Shown: positions 51,444 to 52,014 of the stretch, one piece after another | Position numbering within the stretch: the stretch's first letter is position 1 | Layout of the letters: every line of letters begins with the position of its first letter | Assembly: GCA_963588905.1 (NCBI GenBank) | Contig: CAVAJF010000030.1 | Location: forward strand, 1 to 52,014 | DNA: 52,014 nucleotides | Direction of reading: 5' to 3' | Origin: Butyricicoccus_A sp963588905 | GTDB lineage: Bacteria > Bacillota > Clostridia > Oscillospirales > Butyricicoccaceae | Position numbers and translations under genes: made by a program | The notes under the pieces: model-generated | Database searches by the model: none | The model's input: only the letters and a program-made list of their open reading frames with translations | Told to the model about the DNA's origin: nothing

Positions 51444-51962
51444 ATGATGTACACCACACAATATATATCTCCTCTAGGAAACATGCTGTTGGCTGCTGAT
51501 GCCATCGGTTTAACCGGCGCTTGGTTTGAAGAGCAAAAGTATTTTGCTCGCTCTCTCGATGCAGAATACCAAGAACGAGAAACGTTCGTCTTGACAGATA
51601 CAAAGCGCTGGCTGGATCTCTATTTTCGCGGGATGCGACCGGATTTTCTGCCGCCATTGCACCCGATCGGATCGGCGTTTCAGCAGTCTGTCTGGGAGAT
51701 TCTATTACAGATTCCCTACGGACATACAACCACGTATGGAGAAATCGCACGACAAATTGCCCAGAAGCAAGGAATTTCCCGCATGTCTGCGCAGGCGGTC
51801 GGCGGTGCTGTCGGTCATAACCCGATTTCTATTCTCATCCCCTGCCATCGAGTTGTCGGCGCAAACGGAAGTCTAACAGGCTATGCGGGTGGAATAGAGA
51901 AAAAAATCCAGCTGTTAACGCTAGAAAAATGCGATATGCATTCGTATACCATACCAAAATAA
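51444..51962 (+). CDS. ogt: Methylated-DNA--protein-cysteine methyltransferase
   Basis: A 172-residue suicide DNA-repair protein that takes alkyl groups from O6-alkylguanine. The acceptor is Cys134 in ILIPCHRVVG. FQQSVWEILLQIPYGHTTTYGEIA is the helix-turn-helix DNA-binding entrance, and the asparagine hinge lies in AVGHNPI. ATG 51444 (or 51447) follows AAAAAGGTGG; the upstream open frame has no site and precedes the promoter. It is monocistronic. Confidence 0.95.
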   Translation: MMYTTQYISPLGNMLLAADAIGLTGAWFEEQKYFARSLDAEYQERETFVLTDTKRWLDLYFRGMRPDFLPPLHPIGSAFQQSVWEILLQIPYGHTTTYGEIARQIAQKQGISRMSAQAVGGAVGHNPISILIPCHRVVGANGSLTGYAGGIEKKIQLLTLEKCDMHSYTIPK

Positions 51963-51965
51963 TCA

Positions 51966-51990
51966 AAACCACCGGTTGAACCGGTGGTTT
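51966..51990 (+). terminator. Terminator after ogt
   Basis: A 10-bp perfect stem (51966-51975 with 51981-51990) with a 5-nt loop. A second short GGCCC/GGGCC dyad (51997-52011) follows at the window edge. Confidence 0.75.
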
Positions 51991-52014
51991 GACCAGGCCC
52001 TATAAGGGCCCTAT

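Noticed and set aside
1..52014. CRISPR arrays, tRNA genes, transposases, phage genes
   Set aside because: No regularly spaced repeats, no tRNA-like TTCGA arms with matching acceptor stems that I could find, and no transposase or integrase motifs in any translated frame.

Overview
The window looks like chromosomal DNA of a moderate-GC, anaerobic gut-type Firmicute, probably class Clostridia. The Oscillospirales (Butyricicoccus/Agathobaculum-like) are my guess from gene content and style only. Supporting signs are strong AGGAGG ribosome-binding sites, occasional TTG/GTG starts, sigma-A type promoters, U-tract terminators, a YesM/YesN-type two-component system, a Clostridia-style polyamine operon and a split (GcvPA/GcvPB) glycine decarboxylase. 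I see no tRNA, rRNA, CRISPR array, insertion sequence or phage gene.

Layout. (1) 1-11.5 kb is a galactose/hexose region: the end of galT, galM, two small unknown membrane genes, an AAA-ATPase/PD-(D/E)XK protein, then a four-gene sensory operon (YesN-like regulator, YesM-like kinase, two membrane-anchored periplasmic-binding-protein-like sensors, one clearly MglB-like) and a GPH-family sugar symporter. (2) 11.5-14.7 kb, minus strand: an ATP-grasp / PHP / polysaccharide-deacetylase operon of unknown purpose. (3) 14.8-20.5 kb, minus strand: a complete urease operon ureABC-ureI-ureEFGD. (4) 20.6-26.5 kb is a nickel block: an InrS-like CsoR/RcnR-family repressor, the NikMN-NikQ-NikO ECF nickel importer on the plus strand, then a MoxR-type AAA+ ATPase with a VWA partner. 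Matching C5/G5 operators lie in front of both the urease operon and the nickel operon. (5) 26.7-31.1 kb: a CstA-family transporter and three unknown genes. (6) 31.2-37.3 kb, minus strand: a polyamine operon (speA, speE, broken speB, carboxynorspermidine dehydrogenase, nspC) behind a long structured leader RNA that ends in a terminator. (7) 37.5-45.7 kb, minus strand: a glycine-cleavage operon (alanine/glycine symporter, gcvT, gcvH, gcvPA, gcvPB, lplA, lpd). Divergent from it is glyA, behind a tandem glycine riboswitch with a terminator. (8) 47.7-51.2 kb, minus strand: a three-gene ABC-2 type exporter, divergent from ogt.

How it fits together. Nickel import, nickel sensing and urease form one regulon readable from the DNA. 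The glycine block plus glyA gives glycine to serine and one-carbon flux. The galactose genes flank an extracellular-sugar sensing system that probably drives the downstream symporter. The two most unusual things are the roughly 370-nt structured leader in front of the polyamine operon and a perfect 27-bp inverted repeat that breaks the agmatinase gene. The second looks like a template-switch (quasipalindrome) mutation.
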